Assembly: GCA_021229015.1 (NCBI GenBank)
Contig: CM037789.1
Coordinates: 38,876,211 to 38,940,210 of the forward strand
From: Solen grandis
Lineage: Eukaryota; Mollusca; Bivalvia; Adapedonta; Solenidae
DNA: 64,000 nucleotides
Direction: 5' to 3'
The translations under genes and the position numbers were made by a program. Positions 1 to 15,200 of the stretch are shown here, in pieces. Below the pieces are notes generated by a model. The model did no database searches. It worked only from the letters and a program-made list of their open reading frames with translations, and was not told the origin of the DNA. How positions within the stretch are numbered: the stretch's first letter is position 1; each line of letters begins with the position of its first letter.

Positions 1-80
1 GGTATAGAAGTATTTCTTAGCTCTAAGTTTGTGGAATCAAGCTTGAGCTATCTATATTCATATCTGTAGAAACTTTACTA

Positions 81-146
81 TGTTTAATGTACAATGTTTA
101 ATGTACATTGTTTAATGTTCAGTGTTTAATGTACAATGTTTAATGA
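81..146. repeat. 14 bp tandem repeat, 4.7 copies
   Basis: Unit TGTTTAATGTACAA repeated with few changes, ending 13 bp before the first BAZ2B acceptor in the window. Confidence 0.9.
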
Positions 147-159
147 CCCGTTTTTACAG

Positions 160-252
160 AAATGGCACGTAAAGTGGCAGAGTTGCAGTTCCAAAAGAGG
201 TTACAGAGGGAACAGCAGAGGGAGATGTTAAAGAGGGCCAAGCAGTTGAAGT
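160..252 (+). CDS. BAZ2B: BAZ2B exon, coiled-coil start
   Basis: First exon in the window. Acceptor TTTTTACAG precedes 160 and donor GTGAGT begins at 253; it enters in phase 2 and leaves in phase 1. It encodes a charged helix (KVAELQFQKRLQREQQREM) typical of the BAZ2 coiled-coil before DDT. The reading frame continues cleanly into 887 through a split Leu codon. Confidence 0.88.
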
Positions 253-3200
253 GTGAGTTTTACACTTCTATCATTCTGACTTTAAAAAGAATTTTCTAGG
301 TTTCCAACAGTTTATTTGGTACGCCAGATGTTGAGCTCTGGGGGAGGAATGTCATGATGTTAGGAACCACAATGGAAATAAGAGAATATAAATTCTCTTT
401 TTTGCTCTATCCCTAGTATTGGTGTGCATTCATGGCAATGACATATGTTTTTAATGTTTATTATCAATGTCATTGATTGTCTGTTTATGATATTCACATG
501 TATCATGTCCTTGCCATATTTTGTATGTATCAAAATCGTTCAATCAGTAAATCAATCAATCAATCAAAGTACAAAAATGCATTGTTGTTAACCAACAATC
601 AGTCAGTCACTAAGATAGGATTAATTCCAAACATGCAAGCCCTTATAATATACATATAAGAATGCAATTGTTCATGCAAATTAGCTAGTTATATAACTAT
701 TAATATTATATATTTTTGAATAATTATCACATAATTTTTTTGCACCAAATGTATTTACAAAATATAATTATTATCTTTGTTTATTGAGTTTCAATTTTGA
801 TAAATATTTTGCTAACATGGTACAAATACATAACCCCATTATGGTCGGCATGGGATATTGGATTATTCTATACTGGATGTTTTCAGTGATGGAGAAAAGG
901 AAACAGAAGGATCAGCTGAGGCTGATGAGAGAGCAAGAGAGATTGCAGCGAGAGGAGCAGCAGAGGATCAAACGGGAGATGAGAGCCCACCAGATAATGG
1001 AGGTCAGTAGAGAGCAGGGGGTCACCCCTTGTAGACCAGGGTGTTTCTGGTAAACTGCACTGAGGGTTCTCTCCTTATAGAACAGGAGGTCTCTATTTCT
1101 GGTAGATGTCACTGTGGAGTCCATCCTTAAAGAATAGGAGGTCTCTATTTCTTGTACCAGGCACTTAGGGCCCCTCCTTTTATAACAGGGGTCTCTAGTT
1201 CTGGCACAGGGCACTGGGGTCCCCTCCTGGTATTATAGGGGGTCCCTCCTTTCTGACACAGATGCTAAAACATGAAAACTCAAACAAATCATTTGAAATT
1301 ATTAACATTACATTTTTGTATAACAACCATATTTGGACAACTACTAAAGCTAGGTCTTATTTACACTTCTGCCATTTATCTTAGAAACTGGTTTTCTTAC
1401 ACAGATAGCTCCTACTTTTGAATGAACATATCACATAGGTTCCATTCTCCCAAAAGTAGGATAGCTCTTGCCATTATTTGCCCATATTTTTGATCGTTAG
1501 GAGGTGAACATGGGATCACCATAACTGTTAATGTGTCCATGGCAGTTAAGGTATTTCGGTGTTAATGTTAGAACTTCTGTTACTTAACATTTTGATTTAT
1601 AAGAGATATATATTGTACAGATAGTCATAAAAATGACTCTCAGTCTTAGTGTCAAAGCCAAATCAAAGATTAAGATCATGTACCTCATGAGAAGATTTAC
1701 TGTTGTATATTTGAAAGTAATCTGGTATTTTCTGTCTTTAATGTGATTTGATTGTGTCTATGTAAAATATTGTGGCAGTCTTTCAGTATATGTATGTATA
1801 TTGATTCTTGGATTCTTGTCTTCTTTGTTTTTGTTGTGATGTCAAAGCATCCTTGAAAAAAAATATCCAGTTCTCTTATTTCTCATGTCTTCTTTCTACA
1901 TTTTCTGTATCTTTGTTTACTTTTAGAATGTTCCATACATTTTGTCAAGTTTTGAGCACTTCTGTTAGTTTTTTGTGCCTGCTGTAGTATTGTTGGCAGT
2001 TTAAGCCTCTTGTTGGTACTTTTCCGTCCTATTCTCTAATTATTGTTGATCTTTGATCATTGACTGTTGAAAGAAAAATTGCAAGTTGTTCTTCATGTTG
2101 TTTCTATGTTGTGTCTTACTGTTGCAGGTCCCTTTTTTATAATAAAGGTAGAATTAACCAAGTAGATTAACCCTTACCATGCTAAATGTTTTAATTGGAC
2201 TTGTCCTTTCTTAATTCTGGACTGTATCATTACTTGTTTTTAGGGGTGCTTGCAGAAAAATCATTTAGCGAACAGTGCAGACCATGATCAGACTGCACAG
2301 ATGTGCCAGTTGGTCATGGTTTGCACTGGTCTAAAAGGCAGTCACAAGTGCCCACAGCACTGTAAGGGTTATAACATGATAGGGCAAATGTATGAATTTG
2401 GTATATGTAATTGTAAAAATAACTGCAAGTTAAACTTCCAGGAGGGTTTATTTCTACATTTTACGAGAATAATTTTTGTTTTCATGTACAGTTTGCAAAA
2501 AGTTCTTGCCCTTGGCTAAATATTGGCTAGTTAATGGTGGCTGAAATATGGGGTAATTTTTGTCCAGTTTTTCTTGTATTATTTGGTAGAGACATACATT
2601 ATGAATTTATGAAATATGTCAGCAGTATTTCAAGATGCATCATCTGTTTAGGTAATCTGAGTCATTAAAGATCATTTTTATCATTTATATGAAAGAAGTG
2701 TTATGTTTCTTATTTGATAAGGTGAACATATTAGGTTTTATTTTTCCCCTTTGTTGGCATTGTTATGGCATTTATCGAATGAGCTGAAAAGCTATTAATA
2801 GGCTCTGTTATTTATCATCCATATCCTTCCATACTATGACATTTATGATGTTATTTGATTTCTCCACTGATAATAAAAAAAATATTCTATATGTCTTAAA
2901 CTTATTTGAGCATCATTTTCGTTGAAACTTTAAACTGTTGTCTATAATTTGATACTGGGGTATTTTATTTTTTTAATCAACATTGTGAAGAGTTCTTAAT
3001 GATTTCTCTGGTCTTACTTATTGTTAATACCATTAATTGATTTATAGTATTTGGTTTGAAAAATATACATAAGGAAAGTGAATCACATTTTTTGTTACTG
3101 TCGAAGGGGTTTGCTCTACAAAACTTTGATTTGACAACATTTGAAATCTAAATGTACAAAGTCGTTAAAGTCAGTAAGTACTGAGCCATGTTAGCAGTTA

Positions 3201-6200
3201 CAACAGCTCTTATGATATTTTTATTTTTGTGCCCTAGTAACGCTTTGTAAATTTCTGCATGTGTAGAAAAAGCGACAGAGAGTGGAGGAACGTCAGCAGC
3301 AGAAGTATTTGAAGGCTATGAAACAGGCCGAGGTTTGTCTCCACCAAATTGTGATGAATGTTATAGTGTCATGGCTAGTGCATCCATAGTGGACACGGTA
3401 AAACATGGCTGCTTGTAGTTTCCCCCCCTCTGTTTTTATTATTTGTTTTAGTTTTTTTTTTCCTTAATTGAATAAGAAATGATTCTTAGAATTCAAAGAA
3501 AGAAAAAAAGGTTTAAAAATGTTCAGACACTATAATTGTGGTGTCTTTCTATGGTTGATGTTTCTTTAAATTGATGATTTAATCTAAAATTTGAATTTTT
3601 TTTTTTTTTTAAAAAAATTTCTGAATTTAGAAAAGTGTTTTGCATTTTAGTAAATAAATCATAAATGTGCTGAAAATTTACTGTTTTAGTACTTAATAAA
3701 GTTACTCAGACAATAATTTGCAGTTGATTAGAAATTATTTGAATATCAGTGAATTTATTTGACAGTCATGTTTTACAGTGACCTCACCAACAAGTTGCAT
3801 GTTTCACCATATTTGAAATTTTGCCTGCCATATTTGTTTCTTGTTGGGTTAACTGCATGTTGAAGCAGATGTGAGCTGTCTGCTGAGGAATACTCAGAAA
3901 ACCAGCCTATTCCATTTATACGCCTCGTCTCCATTTCTTCCAAGGACACATGTTCAATTCCATGAGATACCAGTTTAAAGCTTGATCAGCAAGCACATCA
4001 TTTTTATATATGATCAGGTGTTTCTCAGTTAGATTCAAGGTTTGTGTTAGAAATAATGAGAGTTAAAAGAAAAAAAAAGAACAATGTAAAACCTGATCAG
4101 ATCACAGGTAACTCAGAGCTGATTTTGCTTTATCCTTATCACAATGTCCTTCTAAATGTTTGTTGTCATTGGCTGAATAGTTTGGTATGTGTGGATAGAA
4201 TCTTTTGGTTCGGAGCAGTTTTTAGATAGAACAGGATAGCTTGAGGGCTTTCATCGGTACTGAGTTTGTTGGTGATGTGAATTGTGGGTAATTTGGATGT
4301 CAAGCAATCAATTTCGAATGACGAAGACATGGCTGTTTTCTTCAGTGGCATTAGTGTAATATTCCACCAAGTAAAATGAAGACAGAATTTAATACACTTT
4401 TCAGTCATTGATACTACTCTAGATAGAATAAGTTACACTGGAAGAGATCATGTTTCCATTCAATGTTGAAGTCTCCCTACATGTAATTACGCTGCTCATG
4501 TACAATAATGGAACTACCTGTAATTAGAGCATGCTGCATATTCAAAATGTACCTGCATATGTGTTGAACTTTTGATGACCTGAAATTGCTATTGCAGCAG
4601 CCTTCTCCCCATTAACCATTTCAGTGTTTTCCTTCTTGTTCTCTTTGTCCCACCCAGTGTTGTCATGGGTTACAAAATGTCTCAGAATTGGTTTATCAGA
4701 TGGGTGTAGATATGGTTTGTTCACAAGGGCTCTTCTCTCACAAGTTCTTTCTAAAAGTCTTGGTAGTTCTATACAAACAAAGGAACTAAGCAAGTGTCAA
4801 TTTCCATACCAGTTTACTCTCTTTGACATATCCTTGATACACACAGAGAGTTTGGTTTTCTATGACACGCAAAATTGTACATTTTGACCCTTTAATTGCA
4901 AAAATGACCCCCTAATATTTTAAAATCTGTCTTTATCTATGTATGAAAAGTCACTTAACTCCTGCATGAAAAAAATTTAAAAAAAGTAATAAAAAATAGA
5001 TATCCATGACATTAAGTTAAGGCATTTTTCTTCAAGAGGAACACATAGAGACATTCTTGTGTGTGGATTTTCTTTTTAAAGGAAGATGCAACATGTCTCA
5101 GTACCAACATAACATGTCTCAGTACCAACACTTTTGATACTTTTGTTGTGTCTGATCAGGATCAGGCTTAAGGACATAAACTGGTACATAGATTGGCATA
5201 TTGAGAGGTCCTTCCCATGTTTATACATCTAGAGCTACAGGATTTTCCAGACAGACGACTGTGTGCTGAGCCCTTGTGGATTTGATCAATGCTTCCATAT
5301 ATATGTATCACCTTACAGACTCTCCCTGTGTCTCTTTTTTCAATTGTAACAGTTACTCTATACTATCTTTTGTTTGTAACATTTTTTTATTTTATTTCAT
5401 TAAACTAAATGTATTCACATCTTCCAAGTTCTGTTTCATTTTTGCTTAATGTTTTTTAAGTTGATATCTAACCACAAGAATCTACCACTATGTTCATACC
5501 TTTTGTTTCACCTGTGTATATATGTTACTATGTATATGTTATATTAATCCTTTACCACTAAGATTTGCCATTTTACACAATGGTTTACTGTTAAAAAAAA
5601 TGTCTGAATGTGACTGAAAGTTCTGATGCAGAATATGTTTGACAGTGTTCTCATCTCTGACAAGCTGAGGAGTAGAAAAACAGTATAAAACCAGGTCAGC
5701 TTACAAATTACCAGCAAGCTGAGTAGATTCTATGCTGGTTGAACTGGTCAATGCCTTTAAAGGTCTACCGTGGTAAAGGATTAAGTCACAAGAAATGTTG
5801 TACTAATTGGATCCTCATTAAATCTAGACCTTTGTGCTTTATATTTTCCACAGACAAACCTTCTGTGGTGTCAGCTTGAACAAGTAAGTTACCATAGAAA
5901 CCATTTTCTTTAAATGTACTCCTAAGTTAGGTTTCTATTTTTTGGCAGATTATGTATAAAAACAAACTGCATTCTTGGACAAATGAAAACATTTTTGAGT
6001 CTAGAGAATTTAAGTTGAACTATTGAATTATACAGATAAACAACTTGTTTTTTTAAATTTTTGCTCAAAGGGCTTTATTGCCTTTTGGCAAAAATTTAAA
6101 AAAAATAGTTTATCTGTGTGATTGACATGTTCCCTATATGGGTTATCACAGTCGCATTGAATTATAAAAGCAAGATTAAGCCCTGAAAAAAGTTTGGATC

Positions 6201-9200
6201 TAGGAAGAGGGAGTGTTGATATAGGAGAGGGGCAGGGGGAGATTTTAAGGTGTAGCAGAATACAGTTAAGAGATATCTGGAATTGAACACCTAAATAGAA
6301 ACAAGTTAATTGCTAATGTAGACATCCCAATCAGTATAGCATGTAACTTGTTACACTGAATATTTTAGACATTCCTTCATATTTACTGATGGTGTGTACA
6401 TTAAACATCTGTGATCAGCATGGGTCTGTGATAATACACATCAGTGCAAATCTGATTTTAATCAAAGTGTCATCATTATCTTTATGATGTAGGTTAAAGC
6501 CAAAAGATGACATTCCCTATTCAAATACATGTAATTGTAATGGACTCCTCTGTAACAGTAATGAACTCATACGAAATATGCATTGACTCATAACATGACT
6601 AAACTCAGGAATGGGCATATCTGTAACAATACTGGACTTTTCTGTAACATTATTGGACACTTTTGTAACAGGAATGATCTTTTCTGTAACAGATCTGGAC
6701 TTTTCTGTAACATTATGGAACACTTTTGTAACAGGAATGATCTTTTCTGTAACAGATCTGGACTCTTCTGTAACATTATTGGACACTTTTGTAACAGTAC
6801 AGGCTCATGAAAGGACATTATTGGTGTTATCTGTACCTATAAGGTAATGGACTACTTTACTGTTCCTCAACAGCACAGGCCTGGGTTCTTCTTTTTTCTG
6901 ACATGATATTTGAAATTTTGATTAATTATTGAAAGTCCCATATTAGACTGAAAGCATTTTTTTGTTTCTAAATTGATATACAGTAGAACCTCGCCAAACC
7001 GAACATCGTTAAACCGAATTCCTCTCCATTTAGAAGTTTATTTTCGGTCCCGATTTCTTCCCTTCTTATTTTAACTAATAATAAAATGTTTCATCCGAAT
7101 TTCGCTATTTCGATTTTTTCGCTATTTCGAAGTAAAATTCCGGTCCCGAGGTCGCAATTAATGTACATTTTTCAATTTTTATTTCGAAGTCAAATTTCAT
7201 AAATTTTCGTGAACTAATTATCGTTCTTATTATCATTCGTATCCGGATCAGTAACCCAGTTTATTTTGCGGAGGCATTTGGAGTGATGGCTCTAGCAAGT
7301 TTTTCACACCTTTTTTCGAGATTGGGTTGGGCAACGTGTGTCCCACCGGAAATGTTGATTATTGATAATCGATGTCTGACAGGTTGCATAATATGCACGT
7401 GCCAGAAGATAAACCCAGGTGTCAGATCTTTAGTATATTCCATATCATAGCGTTCGTCACCGGCATGCGACGCTACCTGAAGCAGCATATCGACGGTAAA
7501 AATATGTATCATTGTTTGACATGGTAGAATGATTATGTTCATCAGAAGCATCTAGGTAGATCATGATATATTTTCATTACTTTTCATAACAGTTTTCTGC
7601 AAACAGTATATATGTACACCTAATAGGTGGTTTTCATGGCATAACGATTTCCACAATATGCATCGGTAATGAAAACGCAGACATGCACGCTCACAAACTG
7701 AAATTTCCATCGGATTTTTAATCCGAATAATCGTTATTTCGAAGTTTTCAGCTTGGTCCCAAGGACTTCGATTTAACGAGGTTCTACTGTATTGCATTTT
7801 TCTTCTCATTTTTGAAATGGTATATTCAATATCATCTTCTCTTAATTTCAACCAAAATTTCATTTTAACAAAAAAAAAATAAAAAAAAATGCTGTAATTT
7901 TAACCGAAAAGATTCAAACCTTCAGATTTGACTCCATGATCAATCCAGAGACCCAATACAATATGCATGGTAGTTAGCAGCTGTGCAATTAAGTATTCAT
8001 TTCATAGGTTCTGAGAAATAAAATCCTTTATTCAGTATGAAACCAGATCAGCTTAATTGTATTGTTACTGCAGGCTTATCTTGTTTTATACTTGTCACAT
8101 TGTAGACAATAAAATACCATATATACCAAATATCAGTGGGGATAACATGAAATGAATTTATTTTGATTGTAAAGAAATTAACCTGCTGAATTTCTCAAGT
8201 GGACTTAGCTGGCATCTTTTTTGGAACTGTCTAGTATCATTTTAGGAATAATAAAATGAAAACTTGTAGTTGGTAAGCCAACAGTAAAGAGCCAGGCCAG
8301 CCTGCAAAACTGTACAGGCTGGGTTGGCTCTTTACTGGTGGCAAAGGTTAGCACTTTTGGTTCCAGCAGGGTAAGGGTTAAAAAATAAAACACTACACTT
8401 ATGTTTTTTTATGACCACTTGCCGAATTAAAAGCGGTCTTAGAATAAAAATGCCCCTCACCGCGTGGGTTCGAATCCCAGCAGGGTCATTCGGATTTTCA
8501 TGTGAGGAAGCCTTCCAGTTGGCTTGCGGTAGGTCAGTGGTTCTACACGAATCCGTGCATTCGGGGTCTTCCTCCACCTGTAATTATCTGGACGTCGCTA
8601 TATGACTGAAATACTGTCGAAGCGATGGTAAACTCAAATAGTCAAGTCAAGTCTAGAATAAAAATGAATAATTTGTCAAAGTGACTAGTATAAAACCAGC
8701 CTTGTGTCCAGTTAAGGATAACGCTTGGAACTGTTCGCAATTGTTATGGAGTTGGTTTCCTGTTTGCATTCTATATGCTCTGATACAACAGGGATGCAAA
8801 GACTGATGTTACCAACTGTAACCAGCTGGTAATCAAACTTCTCCCAGCTCTTAAGTCATGAAGAGGAAACAGAGCCCAAAGGTTTCAGATCGAGACATGT
8901 TTTCAGTGTGATCTGTCAGTCAACTATGACATTCTGTGTCTGTCTACTGAGATAAATACTTATGTTCTGTATGTCTAGCTACCTCCATAGCCCACATAAA
9001 TGACAAACATATCTGTTTTTCCTGTCTGGTTGTCACTTTGTGTGTTTGGATATGCATCTGAACTTTCCAGATTTTGCAGTGGAACATTTAACCCCACCTT
9101 TGTTCATTATTAGTGTTTTTTTTTCCAGATTATATCAACTCCTTATAGATATGATCACATACGATTTTATGTAAACAAGGTCAACCTTTGATCCCATGAT

Positions 9201-12200
9201 TTCCAAGTGTACCTGTGTATCACCTGTATAAGATAATCTTATTATTAGATTTGAACAAACCTGTAAACATTACAAATGAGATTCATGTTCCTTTTTGGAT
9301 ACGTGTTCCACTGAACTACTTAAGGGCACTCTCATACTGATATGCTTTACCACTAAGGTAATGCCATCTTACAACATGGTTTACTGGAGAAAACCTGGAT
9401 CAGACTGAAAAGACTCCACAAACTATTCAGATTTTACAATATTATCCCCTTATTATACTCCCACTTCAGTGAAGTGGAGGCCATACATGAATTGCGCTCG
9501 TCACATTTTGTCACGTCATGTCACCTCACAGCCCATCCTACACTCGCAATACATGATGTCAAGGTGCAATATGGGGGTATCAATCACTTTTAGTGATTGT
9601 TTTAGTTATAAGGATATTGACGCAGAGGTGTGAAATTATCATTTGCCTGTCCAGCCCTTTCAAAGTTTTAGATTGTAAAGTCATTAAAATGACGATGAAA
9701 TATTCTGATTTTTCACTTGCTCTGCACTAATATTCACTGGCCAGGATGAGCAGGCAAGTGATATTTATACACCCCTGCTAATGTGTAGCAAACGGTGTAA
9801 AACTTAATCAGTTTGATAGTTGCATCCAGGCTGATCTAGTTTTAACTGGTTGCAGTGTTCACATTCCCGGTAACTCGCCCATGGTAATGGCCTAGATTTC
9901 AAATATCAGTCTTAACTCTTAATAATGTTTTGGAAATTATTTCCAACTTTAGACCTCTGAAAGATTCTCTTACAAACTTAAAATTGAACTAATATTGCTC
10001 TTTTTTCTAAACTTCACGTGCATGGTGTAAAAGAAGAATCACTTAATAGAATGAGGAGGATTTCTTTGACTGTGCACTCAATATACATGTATTGTCATGC
10101 TTTTTAGATATGTCTTTTTATTATTTCAGTAATAAGTAATTGTGTATTAATAGTGGGAACTCTTGCTTGTTATTATACGCTCCCAAGACAGAAGTGGAGG
10201 CTATATAGGAATCATGCTTGTCCTGTCCTATCTGATCCTCATATCACATATTACATGAAGACAAAGGGGGATGCGGGGCTTTTTATTATCCTTATTTCTA
10301 GTAGATACTTTATACATCCATAATTATGAGATTTGACAGGTCATGCAAAGTTCACTAGTTTTCAAAATTAATATTTAAGTCTATTGACCCATTCTTGAGG
10401 CAGCCTAATATGACATATTATGTATGCCACACCCTTTGCACAACATGACAATGATATTAACCCCTTACCTCATGAATATTCATGAACAAATCTATGAGTT
10501 GTGAATATTAATTTACTGATATTTAAATGGTATAGGAAACAATGGAGCTGTGGAAACTGTAGAATCTGAACTACAGTAACAGAGGAGACCCTGATCAGAC
10601 AGCTTTTGTCAGAAGGAGCAGTCTGATCAGGGTCTGCTGCGTTTGCCATGTGTCAAAACATGTCTATATGAGGTAGAGGGTTAATTTGGCACTGAAAGAG
10701 GGAAAACTAGGTGCCTTACTTTGTCAGCTTATTTAAAAGTGGCATATTGTTTAATAATACATGTAATTAGAGAAGATATGCGAGTTTGTCTTAATAAAAT
10801 GGCTGCTCTTTCACAAAACTTTTCAGCATGAGATTTTCCATAGCTCAAAATCTGAAAGATCTACATCTAGAGAATAAAATAAGCTTTGTCAATAAATAAG
10901 TTTTTGTCCAACCCCTTAGTTGTGAAAAGCCTGAATAGATCTTAATGAAACTTTAGATGAGATCTGTATATGGAGAATATTACAGATGAGTTAGAATTTA
11001 GCAAAATCTCTTTAACCCTTTCCCTCATATAGACTCATTTTGACGCACTCAATAGGTACCACATAAAGCCTGATCTGCAGAAAACCACAGTTAAACCTTA
11101 CCAAATTTAATTGTAAAATCCTAATCACCAGACCACTGAGGAGCAGCGAACAGCATAAAACCTGATCAGCCTGCGAGTAACTCGCAGGCTGATCTGGTTT
11201 TATGTTGTTCGCATAGGTCTTTTCATGGTTTCCTCTATGAGGGAAAGGGTTAAGTTAAATTTAACCTTGTCCCATTGATTAAAGCAAACATAAACAGACT
11301 ATTCTGAAACATTGTTTTTGTTTATGGGGAACAGTATCTTAGACAAGTTTTTAGCTTGACTTTTCGAAGAAAATGAGAGCTTATACTGTCTCTCGGGCGT
11401 CGGCGTTGCAACACAAAGTTAAAGTTTTTTTCAAACATCAATAACTTAAATACTATCACATGTATTTGACTGAAACTTCAAGTACTTATCCACCATCACT
11501 ACCTCTGCCTTACTAGCAAGGCCCATAACCCTGGCTGTACTACTTCTTGAATTATGCCCCTTTCATACTTAGAAAACAGCCGAAATCATGGTTATTTTTT
11601 TACAAAGTTGTATATTTTCAATACTATCACAGGTATTCCACCATAACTTGGAATACTTATTTATTGTTTACCCACACTACCTCAACTTTACTGGCAGGGC
11701 CCATAATCCTATATGCAGTGTATTTTCAATTTTACCCTTTTATACTTAGATATTTTTTGGCTGTATTTACAAATAGAAAATAGGTTGGGCAACAACCTCT
11801 AATAACATCAAAGATTGGCCCTTTCTTTAATGGCGTTAGTATGTTTTGTTTTGCAGTTGGTGAATCAGCAGACCACTTAGTCAAATTGATTCTGCATGCT
11901 AATTTCACCAATTAAAAATGTCATATTTGTTTATTGGAGGTGATAGAATAATTTCTACTATAACTAGAACATATCATTATTGATATGTACCATACTATTA
12001 AAATCCATAAAACTGTGTCTTAGCAACTGAGAAAAGTCGAGCGCGCTGTCTTATGGACAGCTCTTGTTGGTGAAATGTGTGAAACAGAACTAGTGTTACT
12101 GCCCTTAATGTATAGAATATTGATGAAATATTTCTTAAATCAAGCCACATTTCAGTCCTTTTTTTAGTGCAGTCAGTTCTCTTAAAAATTAAGGTGCTTC

Positions 12201-15200
12201 TCCATAAAACCTTAGGACATGCTTTAATATAATCATGTACAACTTCTTGGTTTTGTGATCAGATCATTCTCTCCTGTAAATAATTTTCCTGCAAATATAG
12301 TGTGGGGTGGGGGGACTCTAGGAATTCATCTTAAAGGGTTTCCTCCTGTTCATATTCAGCGAGCGTGTGTTTGAAATTTTTTTATCAGATATTTATAGTT
12401 TTACAGTCATATATTGCAGCATCTGGTGACATATTTCTAGTTTATGAGCTAGTTCTTACAGAATATGATATCCAGAATCATAACTGATAAAAATAGAAAA
12501 AGTAATACAAAATTTGAGTTTTTTATTTGAGGAAAATCTCAATTTGAGATGTTTTATGGATAGGGAAAAGAAACAACCAAAACAGACCAGGTGTTATTTT
12601 TACTTGTTGTATATGGAATTAATAAGAATTTCCATAACTCTATGAAAACAGCTATAGTTGAAAGAAAAAATATGATTGTAGCTAATGAATTGATGTAATA
12701 TGATGATCAGTTAGGTTAATGAAGAATGACTATACGTAATTCAAACTGTATATTGTCATGGTAACAGTGTATGGTGGGTGTCTAAAGGGGGATGTTGTTT
12801 TCTATCTTCAGGAAAGAGAGCTGAAGAGACAACAGGCTGCCATGTTGAAGGAGCAGATGAGAATTAAACAGGTATCCATGGCAGTCTTGAATTCAGTCTC
12901 AAATATGTCATTGTTGACTATAATATTTTATTAGACTAGATCAGTCTGACAGATTTTACTACAGCTGGTTCATCTCAGTTAAGGCACTGATGAGTAAAAA
13001 AAAAACGGTTTTAAACCTTATTAGTATGACAGTTCTAAAAAAACTTATCTGTTTTAATTATTTTCTTATTTTCCTGATGCTCTCATGTCATAATGGGTTC
13101 ATTTAATCACTCCGCTTATTACAAACTTCTTGGAACCCGATGAACTTGATGTATAGCTGATGATCAGCATGCGTGTAAGTGAGTGTGTGTAAAAATATAC
13201 AGAATATAGAGGAGGGAGAGAATCAGGCCGGACAAAAAAATAAATGATTGGCATTCTGTTTATGACAAAGCATACAAGTAATTCCTCAACTGGATGATAC
13301 AGTGTAGGTATACTGTTGATGTGGTATCATACCACATGTCTACAGCTTGATACTACAGTATGACAGTACTAAATCTGCCTCTAGAAGATACAGTTTTCAT
13401 ATGACTGAAATACTGTTAGAAGGACATAAAACCCAAAAAATAAACAAAATATATGTATATATAAGTCTATTAAATTTTTTTAGTGTGATTCAGAAGTGTG
13501 TAGAATTGTAATATCAAAAGTAATGAATAATGGGTTTAGTAATTAAGTGGGATACAAGATTGCACTTTCTGTTAAGAGAATATTGATATATATACATTGC
13601 AGGACCAAGAGAGAAGACGACAACACATGCTGTTACTGAAAGCTCTGGAACACAGGAAGAAACAAGAGGTGAGGAGAAGTGGAGCATTGAACCTAGGCCC
13701 AGTTAGAATCTATTGGGGGAATATTGTATTTTATATCTGAAACATTAAATGCTTGTATCTGATTTTGAAGCATTTATTCTAACGTTACAAGTTTTATGCT
13801 TATCATTTGAAAATTTTGTGCAAGCTGATGTCACCTTTAAATAAGTTGACATTATTTCCATTGTTATCCTGATAAAGGTGTTAACTGAACTTCAGTGTGA
13901 ATATTTTCTGTGTACTGTTGATTTATCTCCTGTAAGACTGTTTAAGCATATATGTCATCAAATTGGCGTTTTTAAGTCTACATAGACGTCACTGAGTAGC
14001 TTCGTCTATATGTCTTTATATACCCAACCATGTCCATTGGGAGTTGGGAGATGTACAGGAATCATGTTGTTCCATACATTTTTTGTCTCCATGAACATGT
14101 TTGTCCATGTATCCTGGGACAAAGGGACAGACACTTACATGTATTTGAGTTAAGGTGGTGTGGAAGACTAAGAATTGCCATCAGTGATGTCTAGTTATTA
14201 ATGGCATTGTTTAGTCAGGTTGGGAACCATTTCAATAGCGGGACTAGTGTTCCTGTTTACCTGTCTGATAATCATTCTGTTATGAGTCGATTACAGTTCT
14301 GTTGTAATGAGTCAATTACAGTCATTCTGTAATCAGACAATCAGTCACTCTGTGACCATAGCAAGTACAGTCATTATGTAATGAGTCCATTACATTTATT
14401 CTGTAATGAGGCATTTACAGTCATTCTGTAATCAGACAATCAGTCACTTTGTGACCATAGCAAGTACAGTCATTATGTAATGAGTCCATTACATTTATTC
14501 TGTAATGAGGCATTTACAATTACTTCGTAATGAGGCATTTACAGTCATTCTGTAATGAGGCAACTATAATCATTCTGTAATTGCTTAATTATAATAATTC
14601 TGTAATAAGTCAATTACTTTTTATGATGTTTCATTGATCTTTTCCTTTATAGCAATGATATAAATGTATTTAAGTGTTTCTTGCCCTGCTTTATTCTTCA
14701 AGGACAAAGAAAGACAGAGGGTTGAAAGAATAGCAGAAAAACGGCTATGTAAGGAGAGAAAAGTGGTAAGAGAAACGTTTGCACTTCAATGAAAAGTCCT
14801 ACCTTATATTATTGCTTAGAGAAAGACATAATTTGCATGTAAGCCGGTGAGAAAAAAGTGCAGCTAGACAAAGATGCAAATAGGGACCCCTCACTTACAT
14901 GGCAAGTGCTCTACCAACTGAGCTTCCAGATCATGTAAACTAATCTCTCACTGATAAGGGTTACATGTAGGCCATTTCTCTCTAATCAAGGATATTTTAA
15001 TTATACTTTATATCTTATGATTCGTTTGTGCATTTTGAATTTATTATTATCTTTATTTTTACCCATGTTGGTTTCAAATATGATTAATCATCTCTTTATT
15101 AATCATCTCTTTATTATTCATCTCTTTATTAATCATCTCTTTATTATTCATCTCTTTATTAATCATCTCTTTATTATTCATCTCTTTATTAATCATCTCT

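Larger units (their letters stand above)
3333..12811 (+). other. Large BAZ2B intron (9.5 kb), repeat-rich
   Basis: No gene recognised. It holds TTAA MITEs, a pogo-like MITE (6981-7789), a 63 bp higher-order repeat (6634-6802), a SINE near 8440, a tandem-core element (11350-12068) and an in-phase candidate microexon (5854-5883). The rest is AT-rich unique-looking sequence. Confidence 0.8.

Noticed and set aside
2250..2519. 89-codon ORF
   Set aside because: Starts inside a TTAA MITE and runs into intron; no domain.
6517..6847. Four overlapping ORFs of 75-89 codons on both strands
   Set aside because: They are produced by 21 bp repeats; no start context, splice sites or conserved motif.
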